A stretch of 64,000 bases of DNA. Origin: Hyaloperonospora brassicae. Lineage: Eukaryota > Oomycota > Peronosporomycetes > Peronosporales > Peronosporaceae. Under the pieces are notes generated by a model that saw nothing but the letters and a program-made list of their open reading frames with translations, ran no database searches and was not told the origin of the DNA. The DNA lies in assembly GCA_947650285.1 (NCBI GenBank), contig CANTFL010001335.1:248001-312000 (forward strand). Reading direction: 5' to 3'. A program made the position numbers and the translations under genes. Each line of letters begins with the position of its first letter. Positions within the stretch are counted from its first letter, which is position 1. This document shows, in pieces, positions 54,219-64,000 of the stretch.

Positions 54219-54404
54219 TTATCGATCACAAACTGCTAGCAATCGTTCGACCTTGTCGTATAAAGAGGTCCACGTTGATGCTGGGATTCGTATGTCGTCT
54301 ATGTAAGATCGTCTGCCCAGCACAGACGGCGATCGATCTGTCTCTAGTTCTCCTTCCGTAAACATGCCGGTTAACTTAATATGACCCGTTGTGGTCAAAT
54401 ACAT
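54219..54404 (-). pseudogene. Gypsy-2 reverse transcriptase fragment with YIDD
   Basis: GRRSYIDDIRIPASTWTSLY holds the catalytic YxDD box, followed by 'DKVERLLAVCD'. Fingers-region remnants in other frames run to about 54900. Confidence 0.75.
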
Positions 54405-55371
54405 GTTATCGTCAACCTTTAGATATCCATATAAACTATATCATGCAATCGCTGGTAAATTTGTGGGGCGTTATTCAACCCAAACGGCATCCTTATCCAC
54501 TCAATATATACCTGAAGGGGTAATGAATGCAGAAATTATACTAGTCCGTTTGGTCATTTCTACCACCCAATATCCACTAGCCTTTTCCAAGGAGCAATGC
54601 CACAAAGCTTTGTTCATGTCTTACAGCAGCTCGCTGATAAGGGGCATGGGGTATACCATCCGCCGTGTTAGCTGATTCACCCATCAATAATCAATACATA
54701 GCCTGATGTCCTCGACGTTTTTTTTGTGATCATGACTATTGGCGACGCTCATGGCGACATCAAAGGTCGAGTGATTTTTGCCAACAACGTTCCCTTGATT
54801 AGGCCTGCCAACTTATCCCGAAACTTGGGTGCAACCGGCAGTACACGCTGTGCAATTAAATTCGCGTCACCGACATCGATATCGCATAAAGCACCGCGTG
54901 CGGCCGGGGGTAAAGCATTGCCTTTTTAATCAACCCGTGCTTGTTTTTTTATATCAACTGTTGCAACGTCTCTTGACCTTCGGTTAATAGAACACCAGGA
55001 CCTTTAACTTGGACATCATCAGCGGTTATCTCTGCCGACAATGTTGCTACCCTGGAAGTACCGCCATACGCTGTTTGACATCTTCTGCGAATAACTGACC
55101 TCCTTCATGACAATACACTGATAGTGAACATGGTTCTTCTTCCTTCGCGCTCCCTTGGCTCAGAACTACGCCAGCTCCTTGCGCTAGTTAGTCAGATCGA
55201 TCGATCAGGTCCCGACCAATTAATCCACGATCATCAGCCTCGTCTTCTTCGCTTAATTGTCCCGGGGCCTGGCTAACAGATTATACCACACATGACTCTT
55301 TCACTGACCTCCTATTTCTACCATATTCGTCTTCTTGTTTAGCGTGATCTCCATGAATCTCAATTGTAACG

Positions 55372-55988
55372 TTACAGTTTTAGCCATATCGCGCCTCGAT
55401 TTCTCAACAGTCTGGTTATGATCGTCCTGATCTCAGCGGGGTCCTTGACGTCTTTTTCTGTCCCAGGTCGTGTTAGTATCCGCATCTGCCTTGTGTAATT
55501 CGGATGACCTACCACTTGCCCCGCGTATGTTTCGATTTCCTCCGCTTTCCGCTCTACCGTAGCTTTGTAGACAAACGTCCGCCATTCGTTATACCGTATC
55601 GATCCAACCGAAACGTATCCTGGAGATCGAGGTATTATGTTCTCCGTCATTCACAAGGCCAGCATGGGACCATATTTTAGCATTATATCGTGTGTACCCA
55701 CGTTTGTGAGCTGCAAGAATATAATTTGCCCGGTACGCCCGTCACCGTAGGCACCCAGGCCACATCTTGCCTCACCCAAAGTTTGGACCTCGGAGGATCA
55801 ATACCGATCCTAACTTCGATCGACTTGCCTGCCGAGATACTTATATACTGATCGTTAAATTTGACTGCCGATGCATTCGATCTGTACGTTGGTCTTTGTC
55901 CTGCCAAAATCAATTGGACTTCGCTCGGCAGACATAGCGTTCCATCGGCCAGATCGAAATGGATACCCGCCCGATCCATGCAATCCAT
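55372..55988 (-). pseudogene. Gypsy-2 protease region
   Basis: 'MDCMDRAGIHFDLADGTLCL' then 'LWVRQDVAWVPTVT' are typical of the C-terminal part of oomycete Gypsy retropepsin. The region then passes into the protease-RT linker at 55650-55372. Confidence 0.55.
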
Positions 55989-56609
55989 ACCCAGTATGGC
56001 TTCCTATCCTGCTTGATCTCCGACCCATACGTTGAAGCAGTGTAAAAACGATCCGTCCAAGGTAAATTTGATCTTAGTTCTTCCCGCTGTCATGGAGGAA
56101 TTCTAATCGAGCCCAATACATTCCTGCGTCCGACTTTTGTCAATCAAACAAACCACCTTACGAGCAAAGATATTGTCTATGATTGATACTCCCGAGCCGG
56201 AGCCAAACAGCATGGTGGCTTTCTCGTTGTTGATCTTGCCTACAGCCTTAGCTTGCTTTAATTACTTCCCCGGAGTGTGGTACTTCCAATAACCGCGCGA
56301 CTCCCCCGGGACGAGATCAAGTTTCATTTTTATAGGGGATCGAGTAAATTCGTCCACTCTTTTCACTTTGAGGTTAGAGAGACCAAAGTAGTAACAACCA
56401 CGTATATAAGCGATCGGATTGATCAGGTTGTTAAACTTTTGATATATCCTTTGCCTTTTAACAAATGAATACATGCAAAGCCCAGAACGATCGGCTCGTA
56501 CCATATTCAAACCTGGCGAGCGTCCTAGTTTAAAAATTTATCAACCTTGGGCGGGAACATCCCAGCATGCTTGCTGGGCACGTACTACTTGCGGATCAGG
56601 TTGTAGAAT

Positions 56610-57014
56610 TCATCCATTTGGGTTTATGATACAGTCATGTATCCCTCCACACGCTACAAACACATGCAGGTACTTGGTTGACGGATGACCTTTGCGGCCA
56701 CACTTCTGGCACGTCAATCTCTTCCAGCATCCTCGATCGTCATGCGTTTTTGAACCGCAGTGTGTATACGCTTTATTCAGCGTGGTGCAATCCGCACTGC
56801 ATTCCAGACGCTTCTCACCTGGATCCACCTCTTGGTCTCCCGAATCCTTCAACCGATCTGAGATTGCGGCCACAAACAAATTCCGTGGTTCTTCTTCCCC
56901 GTTCTGTCTGCTGATATCTGAATCTGATTCAATATCCTCGATCTCCGCACAAAGAGCTCTGACTGCTTGAGCCGGCTTCAACGGAGTTTGAGGTAAAGTT
57001 GGTGTAGATCGCAA
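56610..57014 (-). pseudogene. Gypsy-2 nucleocapsid zinc knuckles
   Basis: Two knuckle-like motifs, THCGSKTHDDRGCW and CQKCGRKGHPSTKYLH. In the second the last Cys is Tyr. Confidence 0.65.
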
Positions 57015-57029
57015 TTGTAATTTGTTCGA

Positions 57030-57362
57030 TCATGTAGATGTTTGTGTCCGTCTGTTTTTCATACACTGGTAAGCGCGTAACGTCACTCCCATCAAATCTG
57101 CGTCTTCCAATCTGAGCAAAGTCGATTGATTAGCCAGATCGCGATAGTTGAGCGTCCCGATGAAGTGTTTCACATCTTCATGGCGAATGTATCGCGATCC
57201 ATCTCGAATACGTATCTTCGCCTTTATCGCTGCGTTAATCAACGAATACAGATACTCCAATGACATTTCCTTTGATCGCTTCTTTGCGTAGTAGTACTGC
57301 CTTCCAAATGACATGCCATAGCCCCCATATTGCACGAGAAAGCTTTTAAAAAATCCTTCCAT
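57030..57362 (-). pseudogene. Gypsy-2 Gag (capsid end)
   Basis: 110 codons: 'EMSLEYLYSLINAAIKAKI', 'HEDVKHFIGTLNYRDLANQ', 'LLRLEDADLM', 'LRAYQCMKNR'. This helical pattern is what I know from oomycete Gypsy Gag proteins. The N-terminal part continues at 57535-57756 in another frame. Confidence 0.6.
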
Positions 57363-58859
57363 GAGCGGCTGGCAGTCGGCTCAGCTGCTTATACCAGTTC
57401 CGTGCGGGACCCGCGAGTAGATCTCCAAACGCTAGGCACTTTTCGTTCTCTGGAGTTTAGTCCCGTAGAAATGTGTAATTGATCTTGCTGATTCACCTTT
57501 CAGCCCGATCTTCATCCCTGTCTTTTCCGTTAATCTACTTTAGATCCGCAATCGCGGACGTCGGAATCCGCGGAGCGCTAATTCCACCACCTGGCGCCGT
57601 TTCCGTAGCCGCTACCAGTGGCCGTCTAAGATCGTCTTGCTCGGAGTCTTCGAAATCTCCTTCCGGGTAATGGGTATCCGATCTGTCCTGGCGCGATCTG
57701 ACCATTTCCATCTCGACATCCGGGACATATGTTCCGTGCTTCCTCGCACTATGCATTTTTTGACGAATAAACAGCTTGACGAGCTTGTCAATGCTGCTTT
57801 TGTTGGAAACGTCTCACGGCAGCTTCGAAATATGTCTCTAGTGGTCCCGGGATGCTCAGTCTTACGTTCTCTCTGGCGCCTGTGGCTGTGGATAACGAAT
57901 CGTCCTTGATCTTCACCATGCACTCTCGCAGATGAGATGCCCAACTTGAATTCAGCGACATTCGCTGAATAATTTTTCATTCATCTAAATCGATCTCTAA
58001 TTCCGCTGATGCTTACTGCGATGAACCAGTGTGATATCCTCATAAAGCATCTGCAATCGCCAGAACCACTTGATTTTCGCGCTTGTATTCACCCGTCAAC
58101 GGGATCAACCCCTCACACAGCGATCGACAAGCCTTGATTAGCTGATCTTGTTTAAAATACAATAATCGCTTCGGGTCAAACGCCCCCGCGACAAACCCTG
58201 CCAATTGTAGTAGTTGGACAATTCCGTTAACTTCTTTTAGCGTGTTCGATGCCGTCGATAGAGCTAAAGACGGGCCTTGAATCTTCCCGATCAGCTTACG
58301 CTTCTAAATTTACAGTACTGGGTCGCTTAACAGCAACGTCTTGAGTATCTATCAATGATATTCTTCCGTCAGACGGTCTAATTGCCAATCTTCTACCGTA
58401 TCTCTGTCTTCCACAAACTTGACTGGTTGATACTCGCCTTTCATGGCGCTCGCGCGTTTTTCAAGACCAAACGCGGCTTTCTTTGTCCTTGCCACCTTAG
58501 ACTCTTTCTTCTTTGACATCAAAACGGTGGATTTAGATGAATCTTGTTCGGTTTTGACCGATCAATTTACACCTTGCGAATTATGCTTTTCAGCACAATC
58601 CGATTTGGTCCCCGAAGGGACCTCAGGAGCGGGTCGAGGTTAATCTTCCAGATCGAGAAATCGATCCTCCTCTTTAATTTTCTTGTTCTTAGAGCCCATC
58701 CCAAAACTCTTATATTTCCGAAATACTTTCATCCGCGCGTCTGAGGTGATCTCTCTGCCTCTGATGCTTCATTCCAGGTTTAGTCATAATCTGAATATCG
58801 TCTCCAAAGGACTCAAGGTGAAATCCCAAGTCACCAGAAGATCCGTGCACGCGCACTAT

Positions 58860-59803
58860 TGTGGTGGAGTGGTGATCGCTCGTTTATCGTGATCGATCCC
58901 AACTCTCCACTGGAGCTTGGACAACTAGCTAACGGATGGGGTACTTCGATATCGTGTTGCATGCTTTGATCACCTTGTGTATTCGTTGGTAGGGCGTGTT
59001 GCACTCTTCCAGGTGGACTCAGGTCAACGCCAAGCTAAACCGTGCTTAGGATTGATGCTGTTGGGTGGAATACTTTACACGATTGCGGGTGTACTTGTAC
59101 AGTGCTCAATATAAGTCACCCTGATCTCTACGAGATCGCCTTCTCCAAAGTAGGCGCTTCATCCGCGAGCCTTCTGACACCATAGGCCGTCTCGCGATCT
59201 TGCACTCTTCGCCTTTACTTGTCTGCTGCGTCCGAACGTAGAATAAGTTTTCATTGAAAGACATCTAATCCTGGCAAAATAATTCAGGGATATCACTTGA
59301 TTTTAGTATTCAACTTTTCTTGACGTCGGGTGGCCAATAATCCAAATCGAAAGAAAGGTCGACACGTGTACTTAGAAGCAAATTGAACTCTGTGCAGTGT
59401 TAGACAATCAATCCCAAAACTACTAGCACATTGCTAGCCCTATCTGTATACTGAATTTCGAAGCCACGTGTCTCCATCTCCCAAAGATCTTCCCCTTGTA
59501 CCTATTTGGCTTACACCAAATGCGCTCTCTCTGGTACTTTAGCGTGACCCACACCCGACTGGTATACCATAGATCTAGAGATCGAGATCGAGATCGAGAG
59601 ATCAGATCGAGATCGAGAGCTCTGATCGAGACCGTGATCCACCCATTTCGGAAAGTATTTTCCAATCAGAGCCCCTTTCGGACTTATCTGACGCCTGAGA
59701 TCTGAGAGCTGCCACATCTTTACTCAGCAGTATAATCTCGTGATCGCTTTATAATAGGAGAGTTGGGATTGACACCTCAAAGAGAGATCACCACTTCACC
59801 ACA
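58860..59803 (-). repeat. Gypsy-2 LTR (944 bp) with long terminal inverted repeats
   Basis: Runs TGTGGTGGAG to CTTCACCACA on the plus strand. About 50 bases at each end are inverted copies of each other (58860-58908 and 59754-59803; shared 'gtggtgatc' and 'cccaactctcc'). The middle holds a GATC-rich run (59577-59640). Related copies lie at 10.87-12.33 kb and 61.75-62.31 kb. Confidence 0.6.
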
Positions 59804-59805
59804 TA

Positions 59806-59883
59806 ACTTGTAGAGTGTAGTGTGGCAAAATCGTTAAATGTGTGGTGTGGTTGAGCTTGCTATAAGTGTGGTGAAAATAGCAA
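59806..59883 (-). repeat. Mutator-like right terminal repeat
   Basis: Read on the minus strand ('gctattttcaccacac', 'agcaagct', 'aacttgt' inverted) it parallels the left terminal repeat at 47792. If they are partners, the 12.1 kb between them is one MULE with Gypsy-2 nested inside. Confidence 0.45.
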
Positions 59884-60223
59884 AAAATTGATAATATTGT
59901 CATCTTATCTTTACTTGGATCCAGCTAATATCGAACATTCACATTTTTTTCTACCACTCAGTTACATTTACGAATTTCACGATGCCTTTACACAGTGTGT
60001 GATTTATTTCTCGGTAAAATAGCCCTAGTATTATCGATTGCGAGTCTGCATGGCGTAGGTTAGAGCTCATATACAACATACTTGTTTGGCCACTGCGACA
60101 AATAAATTCGTACATATTAGCATACATGTTAATCAAATTGCAATTGTACAATTGCATCGTTGGACAGATATCAACGGCACACGCAATTTGGCAACACGAT
60201 GTAAGCGGCGAATATCAACGTGA

Positions 60224-61400
60224 ATGACTACAATAAAAACCAAGATTTACAGGCGGAGAGAGAGGAAATATAGCGAGGCTTCGATAGACCGGTCTGAGCA
60301 TATGAACCATAAAACAATAACAACACGGATAATCGACACTACATCTCTAGTCATCCATCTGTCTTGCATCTACCGACAGCTGCCGAGTAACCGCTCCATT
60401 CCTTTTGAAATGACACATTCGACCTATCTTGTGTACCTCTGCGCAAGTAAACCTGTCCGCCACCCAACTCAAGGTCGTGCTAAGCCTTTCGATGTCTTTT
60501 CGCACCGTGCAGCGTATTTTAGCGACGCCGAATGGCTCGGGTATCTCAAATTTAAAAAAAAATTGTTGCTTATGGCTGCAGACATGGGTGCGCGAAAATC
60601 CTAGGCTAAGGACATGATGCTACGTGATAATAACGGGTCATTCTGCGAGTCTATTTTTTTCTCATGGGCGAAAGTAATGGAATCTTGACGGACTCGATGG
60701 CTTATAGCATAACTGGCAAGATATGCGCCGCATCGTCCGCCAGATGAAGCGACGTCACGCATGAGTTTAATACATCATGGTTAGGGCTACTTTCAGCGCC
60801 ATGGAAATTCGCCACTTATTACGCCAACAGAAAGCAAAATTGAGACGACGGCGTGTATAAAATGTCTGAATATCTTCCCTGTTCGCACATCTTACCTATG
60901 GTACAGAACTTAACTTTTAAAAGGACACCGCAAGTATACACGTTTCACATCGCGGCCAGAAATTCGTGTCTGATGAGGAAATAAAAATTTATGACTTATC
61001 GTTAACTTCACCTGATATCAAACCCATCGAAAATTTGTGGTGAACCATAGGCAGACAAGTGTACGCTAATAAAACTCAATTAGAGCGCTTTCTGATTTAT
61101 ATGAAGCGCTAACTGCATCATGACATGCAATTCCAAATGCCACTCTAGTGTCACTTGTTCGCCCAATGCCGCGAAGATGCATTAAGATATTCGTAAAAAA
61201 GAAGAAGAACAATGATACTCAATATAAAAGACGGCGAGTGTTTAGTTGTCATTATTTACATAACATATTTGAATGCTAATGTGTACGACTTTATGTGTTG
61301 CACCTGTCAAAAAAGCTTGGTCTATGTGAGTACCCCTATACTGTGTGAACTTTTTCGATCGATAGCACAATAGGGTGTTTTTATAACTGCAGTACGCTAC
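60224..61400 (+). pseudogene. Tc1/mariner-type transposase, degenerate
   Basis: Pieces in changing frames: 'NLSATQLKVVLSLSMSFRTV' then 'QRILATPNGSG' (about 60435-60540), a helix-turn-helix end; then 60924-61040 reading DTASIHVSHRGQ, 'KIYDLSLTSPDIKPIENLW', the second DDE Asp region (usual QDNA.xH) and the SPDxNPIENLW signature. A TGA follows and the frame continues to 'LERFLIYMKR'. The middle is not open. Terminal repeats not found. Confidence 0.75.
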
Positions 61401-61744
61401 ATATTTACCCGATATTTTGAATTTGGTTAGATTGACTAAGTATTAGATGAAAATGTGGGTGTACGATAAAACCCCGGCGCAAAGATAATTTTCATGTGAT
61501 ATCAATTGCGATTGAACCAATTTATTGGCAACAGAATGTAACGAGATCACTTAGCTACATAACGGATTCTGTAAATGCGAACGGAATGTCACATATCAAA
61601 GTGATTGGATAAGTTCCTTTGTTCACAATTGTCTTTCGTTACTCTATGACTATCAAATTATTTTCGATAACGCAATTTTAACCGCCATATCGAGCGCTAC
61701 TTAACTGTAAAAAGCGCGTTCTTTGTCGACGCATCACACACCGC

Positions 61745-62310
61745 CTATCGCTATGATTGTGGTGGAGCGATGTTTGATGTTTCATAGATCTCAAATCTCT
61801 ACTTGCGCCCCGACAACCGACTTTTATAGAGGATACCACGATTCCGCTTTTTCTTCTTCCTCAACTTGTGTACTTGTCGGTAGATCGAGTTGCACTACAG
61901 TAGGTGGACTTGCGCCGAGGGAATAATTTGCCATGTTTAAGATGGGGTAGGGGATGATTGTGTGGAATCTTCACACGATTACGGGTGTTTTTGTAGGGTG
62001 ATCGAAATGAGTGGCCCTGATCTCAACGCAACATCCTTTTTCAATATGTAGATACCTGACCCACTTGTTCTTCTGACCAATTTTGCCGTTTGTGATATTG
62101 CACCTTGTCCTTTATTAACTTGGTGCGTCCTATAGCAGTTAAGAGTTTAATTTAGGAGTCCTTGATCCCTGGCCAATCAATACAATGATGGTACATGATT
62201 AAGGTATGCGGTTTTTTGACGTCGGGTGGTCAGTACCCCAAACCGGAATATGATTCGACATGTGTGCTGATAGGTATATTGAACTATGATGAATGTGTAA
62301 CTAATCAACC
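61745..62310 (-). repeat. Gypsy-2 LTR copy, partial
   Basis: Parallels 58855-59420 with the same order: 'gtggtggag', 'cacgattRcgggtgt', 'gacgtcgggtggYcaRta', 'attgaact'. Considerable divergence; the end is not defined. Confidence 0.55.
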
Positions 62311-62419
62311 AAAGCTCAGGACTTACGACAGAAAATACTTGGTAGTACCATGACCTAAACCACGCGTCGTCCTTCACCAAACATTTTAGATTATTAGTGT
62401 GGACCACCTCTTAGAACTT

Positions 62420-62690
62420 TTGATCGATAGATCGATATCGAAATTTGTGATTGACACTTGTGATCGACCGATAGTGATCGACCTTCGAAGCCGACCGACC
62501 GTGATCGATATTTGTGATCTACCGATCGTGATCACCACTTGGGATCGACACATATAATCGATTTATTGTAATTGAAAATTGTGATTGACACTAGTAATAA
62601 ACACTTGCGATCAATCTAGATCGACACATGTGATCGAATAAAATTATCGATCAACTGTAATCGACATTAACGACCAATTAATCGTTTGCA
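62420..62690. repeat. GATCGA-rich degenerate minisatellite
   Basis: Repeated units of the type 'gtgatcgacacttgt' with many changes. The same GATC-rich character is seen inside the Gypsy-2 LTRs at 11165-11280 and 59577-59640. Confidence 0.7.
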
Positions 62691-62749
62691 TAGTGTTTAT
62701 CAGACAATAAAAACCTCCTCCTCTATACTATTCGCTCCATTGATCGTCC

Positions 62750-64000
62750 CCAGTAAAAATTAAATCTATGTATATATAGAGAGAGCGCGCACTGTTAAGA
62801 CTGCAAAGTAGCAATCACCATTGGTCACAAATGTATGTAAACAATCCACACTCGGTGTTACGGTATCGAATTTAGCGAAGACGCCTCCACCGTTCCATCC
62901 TCCTGTCCTCGGGAACGCCACATAGAAGAGGAGCCTCTCTGGAAGATAAACTGGTGCCTTCGCCACCTCAGCAAAATCATCGGATCGAATCGGCCTCGGA
63001 TAGACCCAGATAGTTTACATTAATGTACAGTCAGAGGATATTCGCCAACAAGCTCCAGGACTCGGACTTGCAGCAGTCAATGGCGGGGCCATATGGCTGA
63101 CCAAATTTTATCATATAGGACGTCAACGACGCTTCTGCACCCCACTCACCTCTTCCCAGGGTATCACAGTAGGATGTTCACGGACTCAATCAGAGTGTGA
63201 AGACATCACCTAGCGTTATATAGATAGGGGGTTGGCGTTTGATTCGTGCGAACTATGTGCAGGAGTGCTCACAAGTGCGCCGATTAAGCACGAGGCGTTG
63301 CCTCCACCTCGCCAAAGTCGAGCGACCCTGTCTAAACTAGAGGCTGCTTATTTGCTCGTTCTGTTCGACCGAGTTATTTAAAATCGCTTATGATCTTTGT
63401 AGAGAGGACGAAGCTCTCGAGGGCAATTCCGAGATACTGATTACAACCATGTAGGCGCTTAAGAAGATCATGCGGAAAAAGGGAAGTCAAAATAGATGGG
63501 CACAGGCACCGATGCTCAATTCATATGCTCAGATTGTGAAGCATGAAGATTCACCATTCCGCCTTAGCCCCATTCGATCAGACACGGCTTCTAATTAGGG
63601 AATAAATGCTTATATTAATCTCGTAAGTATAAAGGCGACAACATTACAAATTTTCGTACCTTGTGTGCAACATACAGTGGAAGGATAATAGGCACCACTC
63701 TTTTGGGGAGATGGATGACTAATGGATAATATTAGATGAAGGGGATCCTCGAAGGTCCTGTAGCACGCCGGAGTATATCAGATTACATGTACCACGTTGT
63801 TATGAGTGAGGAGCGCATTTGCTTGAGCATCCCGATGATGCACGATATGGAGGCGAATCATTTTTTCATCTAGACCGCCACAGATGCATAAACGTTTGGC
63901 TTCAGACGAAGAAAGCGCATACCAGATCGATCTTTGTTTCCGCTGAACTAGCATTAGTAGACATAATAGCACTGCTTCGGATTCAAGAAATGACTAAGGA
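62750..64000. other. Right edge, no gene recognised
   Basis: Apart from the possible Copia piece, no convincing coding region. A 64-codon minus-strand frame (63778-63972) faintly recalls a Copia RNase H end but is too weak to call. Confidence 0.4.
63247..63375 (+). pseudogene. Possible Copia integrase N-terminal remnant
   Basis: The plus strand reads CELCAGVLTSAPIKHE then 'RATLSKLEAAYLLVLF', similar in spacing to the C..C zinc end of GAG-pre-integrase followed by the 'RATRPLELVHSDV' type start of the Copia integrase core. Short and not supported by flanking sequence. Confidence 0.3.

Larger units (their letters stand above)
50131..58859 (-). mobile_element. Gypsy-2: degenerate Ty3/Gypsy internal region
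   Basis: On the minus strand the order from right to left is Gag (57030-57760), zinc knuckles, protease, RT, RNase H, integrase, GPY/F-like region and an extra C-terminal region. That is a full Gypsy Gag-Pol order, broken by many shifts and stops. No piece is over 200 codons. The 944-bp LTR at 58860-59803 lies at its 5' side. A proper 3' LTR in the same orientation was not found. Confidence 0.8.

Noticed and set aside
63778..63972. Copia RNase H end on the minus strand
   Set aside because: Only a faint pattern around 'ALSSSEAKRL'; no TKHI-type motif and no neighbouring pol sequence on that strand.

Overview
The window is oomycete nuclear DNA, probably Peronosporales (Phytophthora or a downy mildew). 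The evidence is short 68-99 nt GT-AG introns (one of 181 nt), chromodomain Ty3/Gypsy elements, an old Copia element, Mutator-like and Tc1/mariner debris, and a biopterin-dependent phenylalanine hydroxylase with an ACT domain beside RAD23, EPG5 and dTMP kinase homologues. Genus and species cannot be fixed from sequence alone.

Layout. (1) 1-14.9 kb is repeats: a Tc1/mariner tail and an LTR remnant; a complete-ended but internally deleted Copia element on the minus strand (1128-4888, two 526-bp LTRs); a very eroded Gypsy copy (family 'Gypsy-1', about 5.0-10.8 kb, with more of it at 13.7-14.3 kb) carrying nested insertions, including a solo LTR at 9827-10291 and a Gypsy-2 LTR at about 10.87-12.33 kb. 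(2) 14.9-38.0 kb is a gene island with five genes: an EPG5-like autophagy tether (minus, about 3431 aa, one intron), thymidylate kinase (minus), a glycerol-3-phosphate-acyltransferase-like membrane protein that lacks the usual catalytic motifs (plus), phenylalanine 4-hydroxylase (minus, 10 exons, all junctions resolved, 445 aa) and RAD23 (plus, two exons). (3) 38.9-64 kb is repeats again: a recently dead Gypsy-1 element (39189-47172), a solo LTR with a perfect 5-bp target duplication (47278-47727), Mutator-like terminal repeats at 47.8 and 59.9 kb enclosing a decayed minus-strand Gypsy-2 element (about 50.1-58.9 kb) with its 944-bp LTR, a dead Tc1/mariner transposase, another Gypsy-2 LTR copy and GATC-rich minisatellite.

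The genes are ordinary housekeeping functions (autophagosome-lysosome tethering, dTTP synthesis, glycerolipid synthesis or a derived role, phenylalanine catabolism, ubiquitin-proteasome shuttling). They are not an operon. RAD23 and PAH are divergent over 0.63 kb; the acyltransferase-like gene and PAH converge over 0.35 kb.

The most unusual signal is in Gypsy-1. The LTRs and the coding region are densely packed with perfect short inverted repeats (arms 7-14 bp, tiny loops), including uninterrupted palindromes of 28, 22 and 20 bp inside pol. It also carries a long minus-strand reading region opposite and downstream of the end of pol. Traces of both features survive in the old copy at the other end of the window.
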